64,000 nucleotides of DNA from Pocillopora verrucosa (taxonomy: Eukaryota > Cnidaria > Anthozoa > Scleractinia > Pocilloporidae): contig NC_089320.1 in NCBI RefSeq assembly GCF_036669915.1, positions 787,245 to 851,244 of the forward strand, read 5' to 3'. The notes under the pieces are model-generated. The model was not told the DNA's origin. It worked only from the letters and a program-made list of their open reading frames with translations, and searched no databases. Positions within the stretch are counted from its first letter, which is position 1. Each line of letters starts with the position of its first letter. Of this stretch, positions 41,501 to 56,932 are shown piece by piece. Made by a program: the position numbers and the translations under genes.

Positions 41501-44500
41501 CTTGTCTGGGTCAACAACACCAGAAATGCGCAAGCAGTTTTTGAGTTTATAGCTGATTTAACAATTGGAAGAGATGACGACCTAAGAAAATGTAAGATGG
41601 GTCGGCACATCTACTGACTTTTGAGTTTTCGGATCTTGCATTACCAAAAAATTGCAACCCTGATTACAAATTAAGATGATTCAATATGTTGGATCGATAC
41701 TATCGGAATTCAGGAATAAACACTTAACACATGATACATTTCCAACCATAGTTGTTTTGATATAAAGAGGATGTAATTTTGTCATGTTAACCCCATGTGT
41801 CAAAAAAAGAAAAGAATTAAAAAAAGCAATCAAAAATTGTCTAGTAATTAAGTCGTCGAACAATTTTCTTACAATGGTTAACGCGACAAAGTAAGAAAGA
41901 GTGGAGGCTTCAATTTATCAAAACGTTGGCGTTTAAAATGACGAAACAATTTAGAGCCACTGTAAAGTAGAGCTAGGTTTAATTTTCAACAAAAATATAA
42001 ATTTAAGGTTGAAAATAATGGGCAAATCAAAAAAGTACTGTTTTAAAATGTATTACTGCACAATTTTTGATAGCAAGTGTCCTACATGTAACTTATGCTT
42101 ACTCTTGCTGAAAAACGCTGGTTCCTCTCAGGTTCAAAAAAGCTAATGATGTTGCTCAAAGCTAATCAGAAGAAGGTTTGTAACTTCAAAACAACAAAGA
42201 ATGGATCAAAAGTAAAAAAGGAAGATACTGCACCTTCCAACAACTTCTTTGAACTACTTCCTAAGGCAAAACAGCTGATTAAAAAAATCGAGTTTAGCAG
42301 AGAAATTGAAGGAAAATGCATTTTTTTTTTCAGTTGCAAAGCGAAGGCTGGGTTTCCTAAACAAGAAGGGATTTGATAGATTTGGAAACAATAAACTATT
42401 TGCACCTCTGATGAAATGGGAAACGTTTAAAGAACAACTTGTGCAGATAAAAGATAATGCACAATCATATGAAAATGCCTGTAATGGGATACGGGCATCT
42501 ATCGAACGACAGGAAGGTATTAAGCAAGTGCTGCAAGCCCTTCCTTTACCAGCCAAGAATCAGGTCCATAAAGAAAAAGAAAGACTTGTGGAGGCAAGAA
42601 GGATAGCATTGAGCGAGAAGAGAGCCTACGGGCAGGTACGTACCGCCCGGCTATTCATTTAAGGACCCATTCAGTCAGATAGTTTGTCCGTCAGACAGCC
42701 AGTCAGTCTTTCGACTAGTCAGTCACTCAGTAAGTCACCCAGTTACTTATTCACTCGGTCACTCAAAAACAGATGTGCAAAGTTAATCATGCTTTCACCT
42801 ATACATTCACGTACTCACTGAAAAACACGTTTAGATGTTCAGTCCCTAACCTAGCCCTCAAAGTTGTTAATGTCATCGATGAGTGAAAAAGATGGATGAA
42901 TACTAAAACGCATGAATGAAAGGATGAGCGAATTTTGGTTAAAATATAAGCATCATTTTAGCCGTTTGTTTTTCATCCTTTTGGGACAGGCCATTACTGA
43001 ATTGGAAGCAAGCATGAAAAGCTCACTTGAAGAAATACTCGTTCAACTTCCAGACGTACATCAGACAGCACAGTTCAACAAAATCGACCTGTTTGTTGTT
43101 CTGCAAGCTTTAGTAGGATTTGTCACTGGTACTAGAGAGAGAGATTCATTAGCATTACTTGGCACTGCTTTAAAAGTTATTGGACATTTTGCTTCAAAGT
43201 GCAAAACTGGATCGCTTCAAGACAATAAGGACAAACTCGAAAAATGGCTGATGTTTGGTAAGGAATACGCTGCCTTAAACGACTCTAGTGATCTGGATTT
43301 TGACAAAATAGATGTGGGATCTGTACCGGAAGTCATGAAGGTATAAGCCCTCTGTAAAGCTAGATTTCAGCACTTTTAAAGACAATTTTCGACCGGTTGC
43401 CATGGGTTTTCTCTAGAATCCCAAAACGCGGTTAGTGTCATTATCTCATTGAAACATGGATAGTGGGCATGAAATGTTCACTTTTTCTCTTCTTTTAGCT
43501 GATAAAATTCAAAGGAAATTTTGACAACAAATTTTCTCAACTTTCTTTAAGACTAACCTTGAAATGAACAAGGAAGCACTCACTACGGACCTGGTTTGTA
43601 TGATAGAGGAGAGGTCACTTCCACGAAACCTTGCAAAGTTCAGGGAACAGATAGAACGATTTTTCATGGCTGGGGGATCTAGAATTGATCTCATAGCCAA
43701 GGTTATTGATCTGGACAATGCAATTGGTGGATACAACTTCGATATCCCTAATTTAGAGCAAACATCAAATAAAATAGAGAGCCTGCGAAACTCTGGAGGT
43801 AAGCATCGATGGTTGAGTACACGCATACGTACGTGCAACATGCAGAGTGAAGCAGCAGTTGTAGATGAAGACATAGAAATATCCAGAATACAACTGAGGA
43901 TATAAGATATTCTCCTGTCCAAATCTGACATGTGACATGTTTTTATCACCAAATCAAAAGTGACAGAGTATTTCCTGTTTTAGTGACTGCAGAGTATTAC
44001 TTCATTACCTTCTGGACTGGGTGCTTTTTCATCGTGGGATTACCCTCTCGTTTGCCTGTACTCCCCAACGTGAGAGAGGTAATGGGAGACTGAAGTGTCT
44101 TGTTCAAGAACACAACACAATGAACCAGTCAGGGCTTGTAACTGGGAGCTAATGGGGAGCTCACAAATCATTTAGCCACTAGCTCTCAAGCAGTGAAATG
44201 ATTATAAAGCAAGGGGTGGGATAATGTTTTTTCGCTTAACGGACGAGACTCCGGGTCGAGCTAGAATGACTTAAAGTTATTATTATAGCTGTAAAAGATT
44301 GCATATTTAACAAACAAGGAATGTTTCCTCTCTGTTTTCATTTGGTTCCTTGTTAACTTTGATTTGCAGACTTAGACTCTCCAATCGCTGAGAACATACA
44401 ACAGATGTTCCTCGATGATTTACTTACTTCTTATCAGCAGATGGAGACAAGTTTCACTCAGAATCTCTATCAGTTTTACAAAGGCTTTGAGTTCCGCTCG

Positions 44501-47500
44501 CTTTGGAAAGTTGGTGATACCTTAGTCGACTTTCAGCGACGAGCAAGCGAAGCTGCTCGAGGAAATGAACAACTCCGAGGTGTACTGGAACTGACTAATG
44601 CTTTACAGGAAATCGATTCTATAGAAAGCAAAGGGCGAAAATGTTTCACCAGATTCAAATATTCAACAAATACACACAAATGGTCTTTTAACAGTGTTGA
44701 ACATGCTACGGTCAGTAGTATAATAGGCGTATTTGACTTATAAAAGATCCAGTAGTCATAAAGGTGCTGCCTTATGAAATTTTTGCGGAAAAAAAGTCGC
44801 AGCGCACAGTGGGAAGATTGGGTTTAGGGTTTAGGTTTTCCTGCACCATGATTGGCTATATTTCCAATGAAAATAGGAAAATATCGCTCTGAAGAAGGAC
44901 TTACGCTCGAAACGTCACCCTGTAAATTCTTTACGGTGACTAAATTACCTATACTTCCTATTGCATGTTATTTATGGAAGTTTTTAGAGGATAATAGTCA
45001 AGTATATGAGGACAGTATATCGTTGTAGTTTTTTTATAGATAAAAATCTCAAACTTGTTAAACAACTCATATTACAATTTCAGAGAGATATTTTCATTAT
45101 GATTAATGCTCTGTACACTTCTCGAAGTTAATTAATTTTTAAGTATGAAGAGCCACTTAAACATTGTTTTATGAGAGCGGGTTGTCAGTTCAACACTTGA
45201 CAGTTCTTTGAGATTAAGAATACCGCAAATGTTAAGTCTTCTTGTTTTAGGTCTTCTTGTTGTTAGGTCTTCTTGTTGTTAGGTCTTCTGTTGTCCCCTT
45301 GTTATCAATTTTTGTGAGTTTGAGAATGACTTGTTATAACAACGTTGTTTTCCTTGTTTCTCCACCTCTTATGCACTAGCTTTTTGATGATTTGCACAGA
45401 GGCAAAGCGAAGTTCACCATTAAGGTTTCTGACAATTGCAAGTCATGCTACAATGTTCGTCTTTTGAAGGTAGGAAAAATGTCCTTTACTTCTAAGAGCC
45501 ATACATCGATGCCGTATGGCTATGACACTTAAAAGACGACTATGGCTACTAACATAACACATATTTGCTTTGGTTTACTAGTTTTGGTCTTTATTTTCTT
45601 AGCCTTGTTGTTCTGCACGCTCTTTAACCTTTTTAAACCATCGGGTATTATCATGCTATTTTCTTATTTGTTTATTTACTTTCAATTGGACACTGCTCAT
45701 TTTAATTTCAACCCTCATGGTCATCATGCTACCTTGCTTGATTTTCATTGTTTTGTTTTGTTTTTGTGTTTGTTTGTTTTCTTTCTAGTACTCGATATTA
45801 CAGCCCATTCTATTTCTACCGCGCTGCGTCTTTTAATGAATAGTTTACTCAGCTCAACGTTTGCTAATATTAGGTTTTGTACACTCTAAGTTGTAATTTG
45901 AAATTGTATGGATACATATAAAGAGGTTTCCGTCGCTAGATTTGAGGGAAGCCATTTCGCCGGGCATTGAGATGTGTTTGATCTTGTTCAATATTTTCTT
46001 TAGTTTTACCGCAAATAGTAGAAGGCACGTTGTTTTGGTTTTCCTTTTAGTTCTAGCCATCAAGCAACGCCATATCACATCGCATTGACATGATATCTTC
46101 ATCACTATCATGCTGTTATCATGACAGCTACTATCAAAATCATGAAAGCAAAGTTATGCGTTTGTATCCTCTTAACTGCTGCGTGCGTGACCTATTAGTG
46201 ATTTCATTTGTTAGTGCCTTTCTATCCTATCAGTGAGAAACACGAATTGTTCTCATTTCCACCGTGGCTTGGTAGTGACGCATTTGATCTCTCTGCGTGG
46301 TTTTGGAACGATGATTGATCAGTCAGCAGCTTTATCTTTATTTTCCATAGATGTATGTTGAACTCTATGGAGATGAAACTCAAAGGGAAAACAACTTTCC
46401 AGCAACTGTTTATCTAAGACTGCGACATATGAGTGCCTCATTTTTTCGAGATGGAAATGGAGAAGTGAGAGAATTCCGACAACAAAACATGGACGTTTGG
46501 AGAAAGTTTGAATTTGACCGTTTTGCAATTACAGATACCGCCAAGTGCCAAGCAGAGAAGAAGAAGGGCAACAGTAAGTATTCACACATTGATTGACTAT
46601 CAAAGAATTGTTCCATGCTTAGCGTGTGTATATCGAGTTATGGACGCATGCGGAAAGTTTGGAGAGCACCAGAGGAGCGTACCAGTTGCTCGAGCAACGC
46701 CGCCTCGAGCAACTCTAGCTTCTTTCCAGTGCCGGGCAGTGATACTCTAAAAATCTCGTTTCTTATCGATTGGACGTAAGAAAGTATTCTTTAAAGATAG
46801 GCCACTAAATTACTTAGTAAGCCTTTACGGTATCGGTGTGCTTTTTAGAGGATTCTCTATACTGCCTGGAGAAAGACGATGTTCGCTTTCAAGCAATGTG
46901 CTGCCATTACCTTAGTGATTCCCCGTGTCAGGACGTGCTGCTTGGAGCAGAAGAGTGTCAGAGTCCATTTGGATCTTACGAGCTGACTATACCTGTAGAT
47001 GAAGACGTGGATTGCCGACCAGACAGTTCACAGTTAACAAATAAGAACTGCAAAGACTTTGACGTGAGTTTATTTATCATTGATATTGTGCTGGGAGGAT
47101 ACCTTACCAATATTTCAGTGCTAATCTTGTGCTTACCGTCTATTGCAAAAAGTACCGAACAGTTTTTGAAAAGTTGAGAACGTTTCTCAGAGGGCACGGC
47201 AACGAATCCTTCAATCTGATTGGCTCTTAGTGCGGTCCGTATTTTCTTATCTCTACCCACGGGCAACGATAACGCTTTCGTGAGTCGCCGAGTACATCCC
47301 TACCTTCGTTGCCATTTTTCCTCCATTTTTCCATCTCGTTTTGCCAGCTAGGCAGTCAGTCTTTTAAGCAAAGACATCAGTCACCACCTCACGCCGACAA
47401 ATAACTCATTAATCCTCTCTTTTCTCCCTCTCAAATCACTTTGGTTGACAGAAATATATTGGTTTAAAAATGAATTTGTATTAGCAAAAGTGTCATTAAA

Positions 47501-49130
47501 TCGGTTGACGAGTGGCCTAAGACCTGTTTGTAATTAATTTTAATCCTAAACAAAAAGTACCTGGAAAGTTAAAACGTGAGGTATTTGGTTACAATTGAAT
47601 TAATATATGGAAATTTCATTCATTTAATATCTGAATTCTCTCAAACAACTTGTTCGTAGTGAAAGGGCGATCGAAATTTTAAGCTCTACAAAGACACTTT
47701 CGGTGAGTCTTTCCAAGTCCGTTAAATTTAAACATTTGTTCCGTAAATTGCACAACAGAAACTGAAGGAATTCAATGAGAAAAAGCCGCATGAAATCCCG
47801 TTGTGTCTAGTTGAAATGTCTCATTCGAATTTAGTTTCAGTGGAGAAAAGATCAGATTTACACACGCCATTGCAGTAAACAAACGAGCAAACTCTCACAA
47901 CTTCAAAATCAAAAATTTGAATTTACTTACAATAACTTTCATTACCATTTACTCACTGAACAGAGGTAAATCTTCGTACATGAAAGTGAGTAATACTTTC
48001 CGCAAGATGGTTGACTGCTTTTGAAGAAAACATTATCGTGACAGGCCTTGCCAAACTAGTTCCGTTGTTTTTCCAAAAGTGTATATGCGTTTTCTTTGTT
48101 ACGCGCTCTCTAACTGACAGTTGTCAGATTGTGACAGATACTAGTAAAATTTTTTAAACTTTGTTGGAAACCTTTTAAATAACCTTTATAATTACGCAAA
48201 TGGAAATGTTTCGGTGAAGCTTCTCTCTTTAATTTGCATTACCTCTATTTTAACTACCATTTACTCGCTCAAAAATTGTTCAGTTTATGGAAGATCTTGC
48301 TGTAATTACAACCCCTAAATCATTCGGGTTCTTTTGGGAAGAATTTCGTTAAGTTTGTTAAAAAAAAAGGTTATTCACCAACCTAGCTCGGTCCGTATTG
48401 GGAAAAACAGTGCCCTCTGTCTTGAGTACCGCCCGATACCGACCTCCAGGCTGGCGAATAACATATATCTATACTTCACGATAAAACCCAGCCTATACTA
48501 GTATTGTAGAGGATAATATGACAGCTACGGCCATGACTGAAGTCTTTATGTAGGTGTAATCGCACGTGACCGAACACAGAAGCGAGAACACTCATTCTCA
48601 GCCTATTGAAATGACCACCCGCACATGTATTTCAATATTTTGTTCGTAAAGGGAAAAATCACTCTGTAATAAGAATGACCTTTATGGCAACGCACTAAAT
48701 TCATTTTTTATCATGGAGAGAACTTATAATAGAAGGGTTAAGTCATGGACTTTTAGTAGTTTTAGCAAATAGATTATGTAGAAGCTATATTTTTTGTACA
48801 TGTTTTATTCTTGATGGACACATATCTTACATGAGCATCCAAATTCTCGTCCTTCTTTACTTGTTTCCCCGATTTATACCTCTCTCCTATTTGTAGTTAA
48901 TATACTTATTATGGTGTTTTTTTTTTTTTTCACAGAGGAGCGTCTACACAAATATGAACGTATGGACACATTATTTATACTGGTCTGACAGATACCCAAC
49001 CGGACCGAATGATGAGAAATGCGCCAGTCACTCAAGAGCCAAGTCTAAAATTTCGGTATCTGAGCCTTCCCCAGCTTTAGAGCCCGAGGCATTAGACGTC
49101 ACAGGAAACAGAAGACAGATGCTCAATTAA
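32537..49130 (+). CDS. Secreted F5/8C (discoidin) plus collagen-like multidomain protein, copy 2, 20 exons
   Basis: Exons: 32537-32594, 33567-33674, 34112-34440, 34767-34911, 35327-35472, 36857-37028, 37606-37721, 38044-38188, 40250-40369, 40828-40953, 41373-41591, 42132-42265, 42342-42635, 42990-43340, 43552-43798, 44370-44710, 45380-45469, 46351-46573, 46849-47063, 48936-49130; all phases agree, 1257 aa. It keeps the domain order of the first copy. Every exon has the same length except exon 12 (3 bp shorter) and the last exon (18 bp longer, ending NRRQMLN). No nonsense codon or frameshift appears, so both copies look functional. At exon 12 the donor position reads AAG|GCAAAA where copy 1 has AAA|GTAAAA, so a GC-AG intron or a different junction must be assumed. 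Introns 5, 6, 8, 16 and 19 carry insertions absent from copy 1. Confidence 0.88.
35835..36776. mobile_element. 942-bp TTAA-flanked inverted-repeat element in intron 5 of copy 2
   Basis: Begins GAGCGATAGTCTGTAACTTT and ends with the complement AGTTACAGACTATTGCTC. Inverted arms of about 190 bp share blocks such as CGCCAATATGG/CCATGTTGGCG. TTAA lies on both sides (35831-35834 and 36777-36780), while copy 1 has a single TTAA at the matching place (about 19861). No transposase is encoded. The terminal 16 bp resemble those of the element at 24108. Confidence 0.9.
37118..37461 (+). mobile_element. LINE-like 3' tail fragment in intron 6 of copy 2
   Basis: About 340 bp absent from copy 1, AT-rich, ending AAATAAAG followed by a (TATG)n run, the usual look of a 5'-truncated non-LTR retrotransposon 3' end. 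No coding part remains, so the family cannot be named. Confidence 0.5.
38692..39510 (-). mobile_element. Degenerate Penelope-like retroelement fragment with GIY-YIG endonuclease remnant, intron 8 of copy 2
   Basis: Read on the minus strand, about 39300-39010 translates with frame shifts into INCSDFHASYIGETGR followed by LTTRLTEHKRA, then, in another frame, IDWDSAQCVTYS. This is the pattern of the C-terminal GIY-YIG domain of Penelope-like elements. The ends form inverted arms of about 85 bp (38692-38780 against 39426-39510) containing ACTGACGTTTCGACAACCT. The reverse transcriptase is absent, so the piece is a dead 5'-truncated copy. It is absent from copy 1. Confidence 0.75.
39625..40205. mobile_element. 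Unclassified ~580-bp insertion, intron 8 of copy 2
   Basis: Copy 1 reads straight through (GAAATTGATTATAACACG near 21600), while copy 2 has about 580 extra bases between GAAATTAATTAT and AAAACACG. No inverted ends or clear target duplication could be defined. Open frames on both strands lack recognisable domains. Confidence 0.6.
44866..44965. repeat. ~100-bp insertion, intron 16 of copy 2
   Basis: Extra sequence relative to copy 1 (about 27580), with GAAGAAGGACTTACGCTCGA, a word reminiscent of ends of Penelope-type repeats. Too short to classify. Confidence 0.4.
46612..46730. repeat. Fragment of the 1.5-2.7 kb repeat family, intron 18 of copy 2
   Basis: Counterpart of 29130-29240, with the same TATATCGAGTTATGGA and GAGCAACTCTAGCTTCTT segments. 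Confidence 0.75.
47188..48419. mobile_element. ~1.23-kb insertion with short terminal inverted repeats, intron 19 of copy 2
   Basis: Absent from copy 1. The left end CAGAGGGCAC is mirrored by GTGCCCTCTG on the right, and TCT stands directly outside both ends, a possible 3-bp target duplication. CGGTCCGTATT occurs near both ends in the same orientation. There is no transposase frame. About 80 further bases to the right also fail to match copy 1, so the true right edge may be later. Confidence 0.55.
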
Positions 49131-49993
49131 ACGTTTCTGATAATTACTAGGAGGAAAAAAGTGATACAACTTCTCTACTGGTATTTGAAAATAAGGGGCA
49201 TGGAAAACAAGGAATCTTTACCAAGGTTTACAGTGGGTGTCCATCTCACACCTGACCATCTGAGCAAATCAGAATATTTGTCAAATGTCATAATTTGATA
49301 TATCGAAAAAAATAGTTTACGCCGAATTGGTGGCAAAAGGAGTAAATGGTTTCACACCGTTTTTTGTGAGATTCAATAAAAATTATAATGATAAAAAACA
49401 AACTAATAAAATAAAAAACACGTTCTTCATACTGCCTAGGGATCGGTTATTATTTGTCGCTCGGGGGAAGGGAGAGGAGTCGCCCAGGGGAAGGGGTGAG
49501 GAATCAGAGGCGTTTGGTTCTGTTTACGATAAAATTAAGTTGATCCCCCCATAAAGTTCTGTAGTATTATCATGATCCTCTGGTCAATTGCAGGTCCTTT
49601 TTTTACTCTGATGTTGGCGACTGAGGCCCTCTTTGACCTTAGCCTGTGATCCCCATGTGATCCTACGCCACCCGTACTCCGGGGATAAATTAAGACTGGT
49701 TCTAAAATACACACTTTCACATCCTTTCCCTATCACTCGGGCAACTACACCCATTACCCACCTATATAGTCACAATACATATCTTTACATATTCAAATCA
49801 ATAATTGAAATCTATGAAAAACTGTTCTCATTGTTCTGCGCTGTGTATATTGTGTTTTCCAAAGAAAACGAATGTCAATAGCATTATTCGGCTCCAAAGG
49901 TTGATGGACAAATGAAATATTTATATATTTGAGCAGGCCTCACACAAAAGCCAGATGCATCACAACCATTTTTACACAATTTGAAACAGCAAA
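49131..49993. other. Intergenic between large gene copy 2 and astacin gene
   Basis: Only about 860 bp separate the stop codon of the large gene from the start of the astacin gene, on the same strand. AATAAA occurs near 49410. The astacin promoter should lie in the last few hundred bases, but no clear core element was recognised. Confidence 0.5.
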
Positions 49994-53931
<3,938 letters not shown>

Positions 53932-55993
53932 CGAACCTTCTCTCTCGCGTATGTTTTTGTTTATTTTTTTAGTCCCTTTTAGATATAATTTTTTATTGGG
54001 GGCTTTTCGCTCAAGTTCGGATTTTTTTTTGTTGAATCATCAGAGAAAAGTAATAGAAATGACAGAGGATTAGTTATATACACAGGTTATTACTCAGCAT
54101 TACTGAGCAGTTTGTGGAAAAGTTTCATCCAATAAAATCCGTCCGATTTGATATTTGCCAAGTTCAAAATTTGGTAACAAGGAAAAATTTACATAATAAG
54201 AATTTTATTCTAATCAATACTTCAAAGTTATAAAAGTGAGAAGATCAGTCTGAGGAGAACATACGTTATAGCTGTATATCATGTCACATAGATATGTAAA
54301 TAGTGCTTTTCGTGCGTACTGATTAGTTAGTCCAAATTAAATTGATTAGCAAGGACTATTTACTTCCGAGCAGAATGTGCAAATTAAGCTTACTTTATTA
54401 CCAAACGCTGCATATATTTTTTTTATGTACTTCTTGATTATTTATTTATTTGGAATGTTCATCTATGCTCTCTCTTTCCAGATTTTCTCTGATGGCTTGA
54501 CGCCGGATAAAGGGGACTTCAGCTGACTTATTTGTGATTTTACGTAGTTTTTGATTAGCATTATATTGCATTTAAAAAAGTTCAATAAACTTCAGAATTC
54601 TGATCAGCTCTTTTGCCTTATGTGAAATAAGTTAATCGCAGGTTCGAGGCATCCAAAATTAAGCACACACTAAGGAATCGATGGATTGTCACTCACTTGT
54701 TTTGCATGCTTCAGGTTTTTTATGGATTAAAACTGAGCGAACCACGCTTTGCGGGAAATTTTTAGCTGAGGTATTGGTTGACCAAGATAACGATCCTCAG
54801 AAGGTGTTTTTGACGGACTGAATTCTTTACCTATCAATTTTTTTTCGCTTTTCAGGTTTTTAAGAAGAATTTCTGCCAAAACTGCAATCTAGCGTCGGAA
54901 CAGAGCACCACACAAAGGGAACTGAAGTGATTTGCAGAGTTGAATGTCTTCCATATATCAGCTCAAGTTAATCCCCTATTCACACGTACTTCTAAACCAG
55001 ACGACGATTAGTTTCTGTGTTTTGGCGTTTAAGAGGAAGTTGTGTCAAAATCTTAGTTACCATTCGTGCAATCTCTAAATTTGTAGAACTGCCGCCCGTT
55101 AGAAACCTAGAGAAAATTTCTCTTAATGGAACTTATTGAAAGCACGTGCGCGGTGAAGGTAATTAGAATGTCAATATAAAGAAGTTTAACAATAATTCAA
55201 AGAAATTATGGAACTTCACAGATAAAAGAAAAAGGAGAAGAATAATTATTTCTTATCACTTCAAAAGCACATCTCGATGATCGGCTACGAAGGAGACTAA
55301 ACAAAATAAATATCGAACGTGGTGTTTCCCAAAGCATTTTATGGCTGGATGAGATAAACTTAAGCTATATTTATGGCCTATTTTTTAACTTTCCATAACT
55401 TTTGAATCCGAAAAAAGAACTTGGAATCCAGATTTTTCTGTTCATCGTGTCCAAGTACTTTAAAAACCCAAACATTAATCCACATTCTTACATAGCTCGG
55501 ACAAAACATTAAAGCTTGACAAATGAAACGATAAACATCAATAACACCTGCTTTCTGTTATTTTACAAGCAAAAATCAAAAACGGGCAAATATATCTTCA
55601 AGATAAATGATTTTAAAATTCGTTGTCTTAATCTTGGGTAAAGGAAAGGGTTTCGTTCGAACTGAACTCATTGAAAGTGTAATTTTCGCCGACTCGAGAA
55701 GTAATTTTAAGTACATAAAGTACATGAAATTGAAACAATAGTTAACTTTCAATTCTTTCTTTCCCTCCTTGTGATACCATCAAAATTTAATGGTGCTCCA
55801 CTAATCTTTGAACAGTTAATTTTAGATAACACAGAATGATGCATCCACTTTATTGGACGGTAAAACTTAAGAGGATAACAATCAAAAATCCAATAAAAGG
55901 CTGACAAAAGTTGCTGCATCATCAGGCACGGAAGTCCTAAATTGACTGGGTTTGTTCGGTTTTAGACTTGCAGAAGAATATCGTTAATGGAAG
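53932..55993. other. Intergenic, probable 3' end of the astacin gene
   Basis: A possible extra 3' exon begins after TTTCCAG near 54481 and is followed by a polyadenylation signal at 54584. Beyond it the sequence is AT-rich with no gene seen. Confidence 0.45.
54584..54589 (+). terminator. Candidate polyadenylation signal AATAAA
   Basis: AATAAA in TTCAATAAACTTCAG, about 650 bp after the astacin-MAM stop codon. It is a candidate for that transcript; an earlier AATAAA near 54131 is an alternative. Confidence 0.4.
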
Positions 55994-56932
55994 ATGTCTT
56001 TCCTTGGCTCATACTCATGCTCTGATGCTCCTGTCCCAACTTTTTTGAGTATTATCACCGCTATCGTGGACTCCATCCTCACCATTACAGCCGTCACTGG
56101 CAACCTCTTGGTACTTCTTGCTTTCCTACTTGATCCAAATCGTAATCTGTGATCCCGCTTTAACTATTTCGTGGCCAATTTGGCTGCTGCTGATTTCATA
56201 TTAGGATGCTGTGGACTCCCTCTGTCGGTAGAATACCATATTCGAGAGTCACGATCGGTGAACGTTGAAGCTTTCGATAGCAATCTTCCCCGGGATCATG
56301 CAAGGAGGATCATCATATTAATTTCGTGTACAGCTTCATTACTGAGCTTAGCAGCTTTGACAATAGATAGATTCACTGCTATAAACGACCCCTTAGGGTA
56401 CAGGACTAGGATGAATACTAAACAAGCTGTCATCGTTTCTTTTCTCATTTGGTTCATATCAAGTTGGCTTTCATTTCTTTATTTTTACGCGGGCTATTTA
56501 AACTGTCGATTTTTTGTCGCTAATCTAGCTGTTATAGCTACTTTTGCTGTGTTGTGCCTGAATTATTTTAAAGTATTGAAACATTTTAAAGTTCAAGCTG
56601 ATACTTGGGATGTTTTGCACGATGGCCAAAACCGCGACAACTTGGCGAAAATGAGAGCGGTTAAACGACAGAAGAAGATTACCCAAACTTTAGTGATCAC
56701 GTTGGTGCTATTTACTTGCTGTTTTTTTCCAGCACTGATATTCATTTACGTGATCAGCTTTTGTGCAAGTTGTTCATGTATTTTTATACATTGGGCAAGG
56801 GATTTAAACGGCATTTTGATTAGAGGAAACTCAAGCCTGAACCCTTATGTCTTTGCTTGGAGACTGAAACGTTATCGAACTGCTATCGCCAGGATTCTAA
56901 GATGTGGAAAAACTTTGCAAAACAAAAATTGA
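55994..56932 (+). pseudogene. Class A GPCR pseudogene (nonsense codon in the first intracellular loop)
   Basis: A single-exon frame starts ATGTCTTTCCTTGGC and covers all seven helices: GNLLVLL (TM1), ANLAAAD (TM2), TIDRF (end of TM3), a TM6 proline and SSLNPYVFAW (TM7). Codon 53 is TGA (56150-56152), just after DPNRNL; the intact paralogue on the other strand has CGA (Arg) there, so this is a C-to-T change at a CpG. Everything else stays in frame to a stop at 56932, giving 312 codons against 339 in the paralogue because the C-tail is shorter. The decay is thus recent or polymorphic. A start at GTG 56171 would lose TM1, so a shortened receptor is unlikely. Confidence 0.85.

Noticed and set aside
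43509..43952. 147-codon open frame on the minus strand
   Set aside because: It is antisense to exon 15 of copy 2 and its start region; the sense frame is conserved between duplicates with matched splice phases, the antisense has no domain.
54630..54660. tRNA-like B box (GGTTCGAGGC)
   Set aside because: No matching A box, acceptor stem or anticodon arm could be folded around it.
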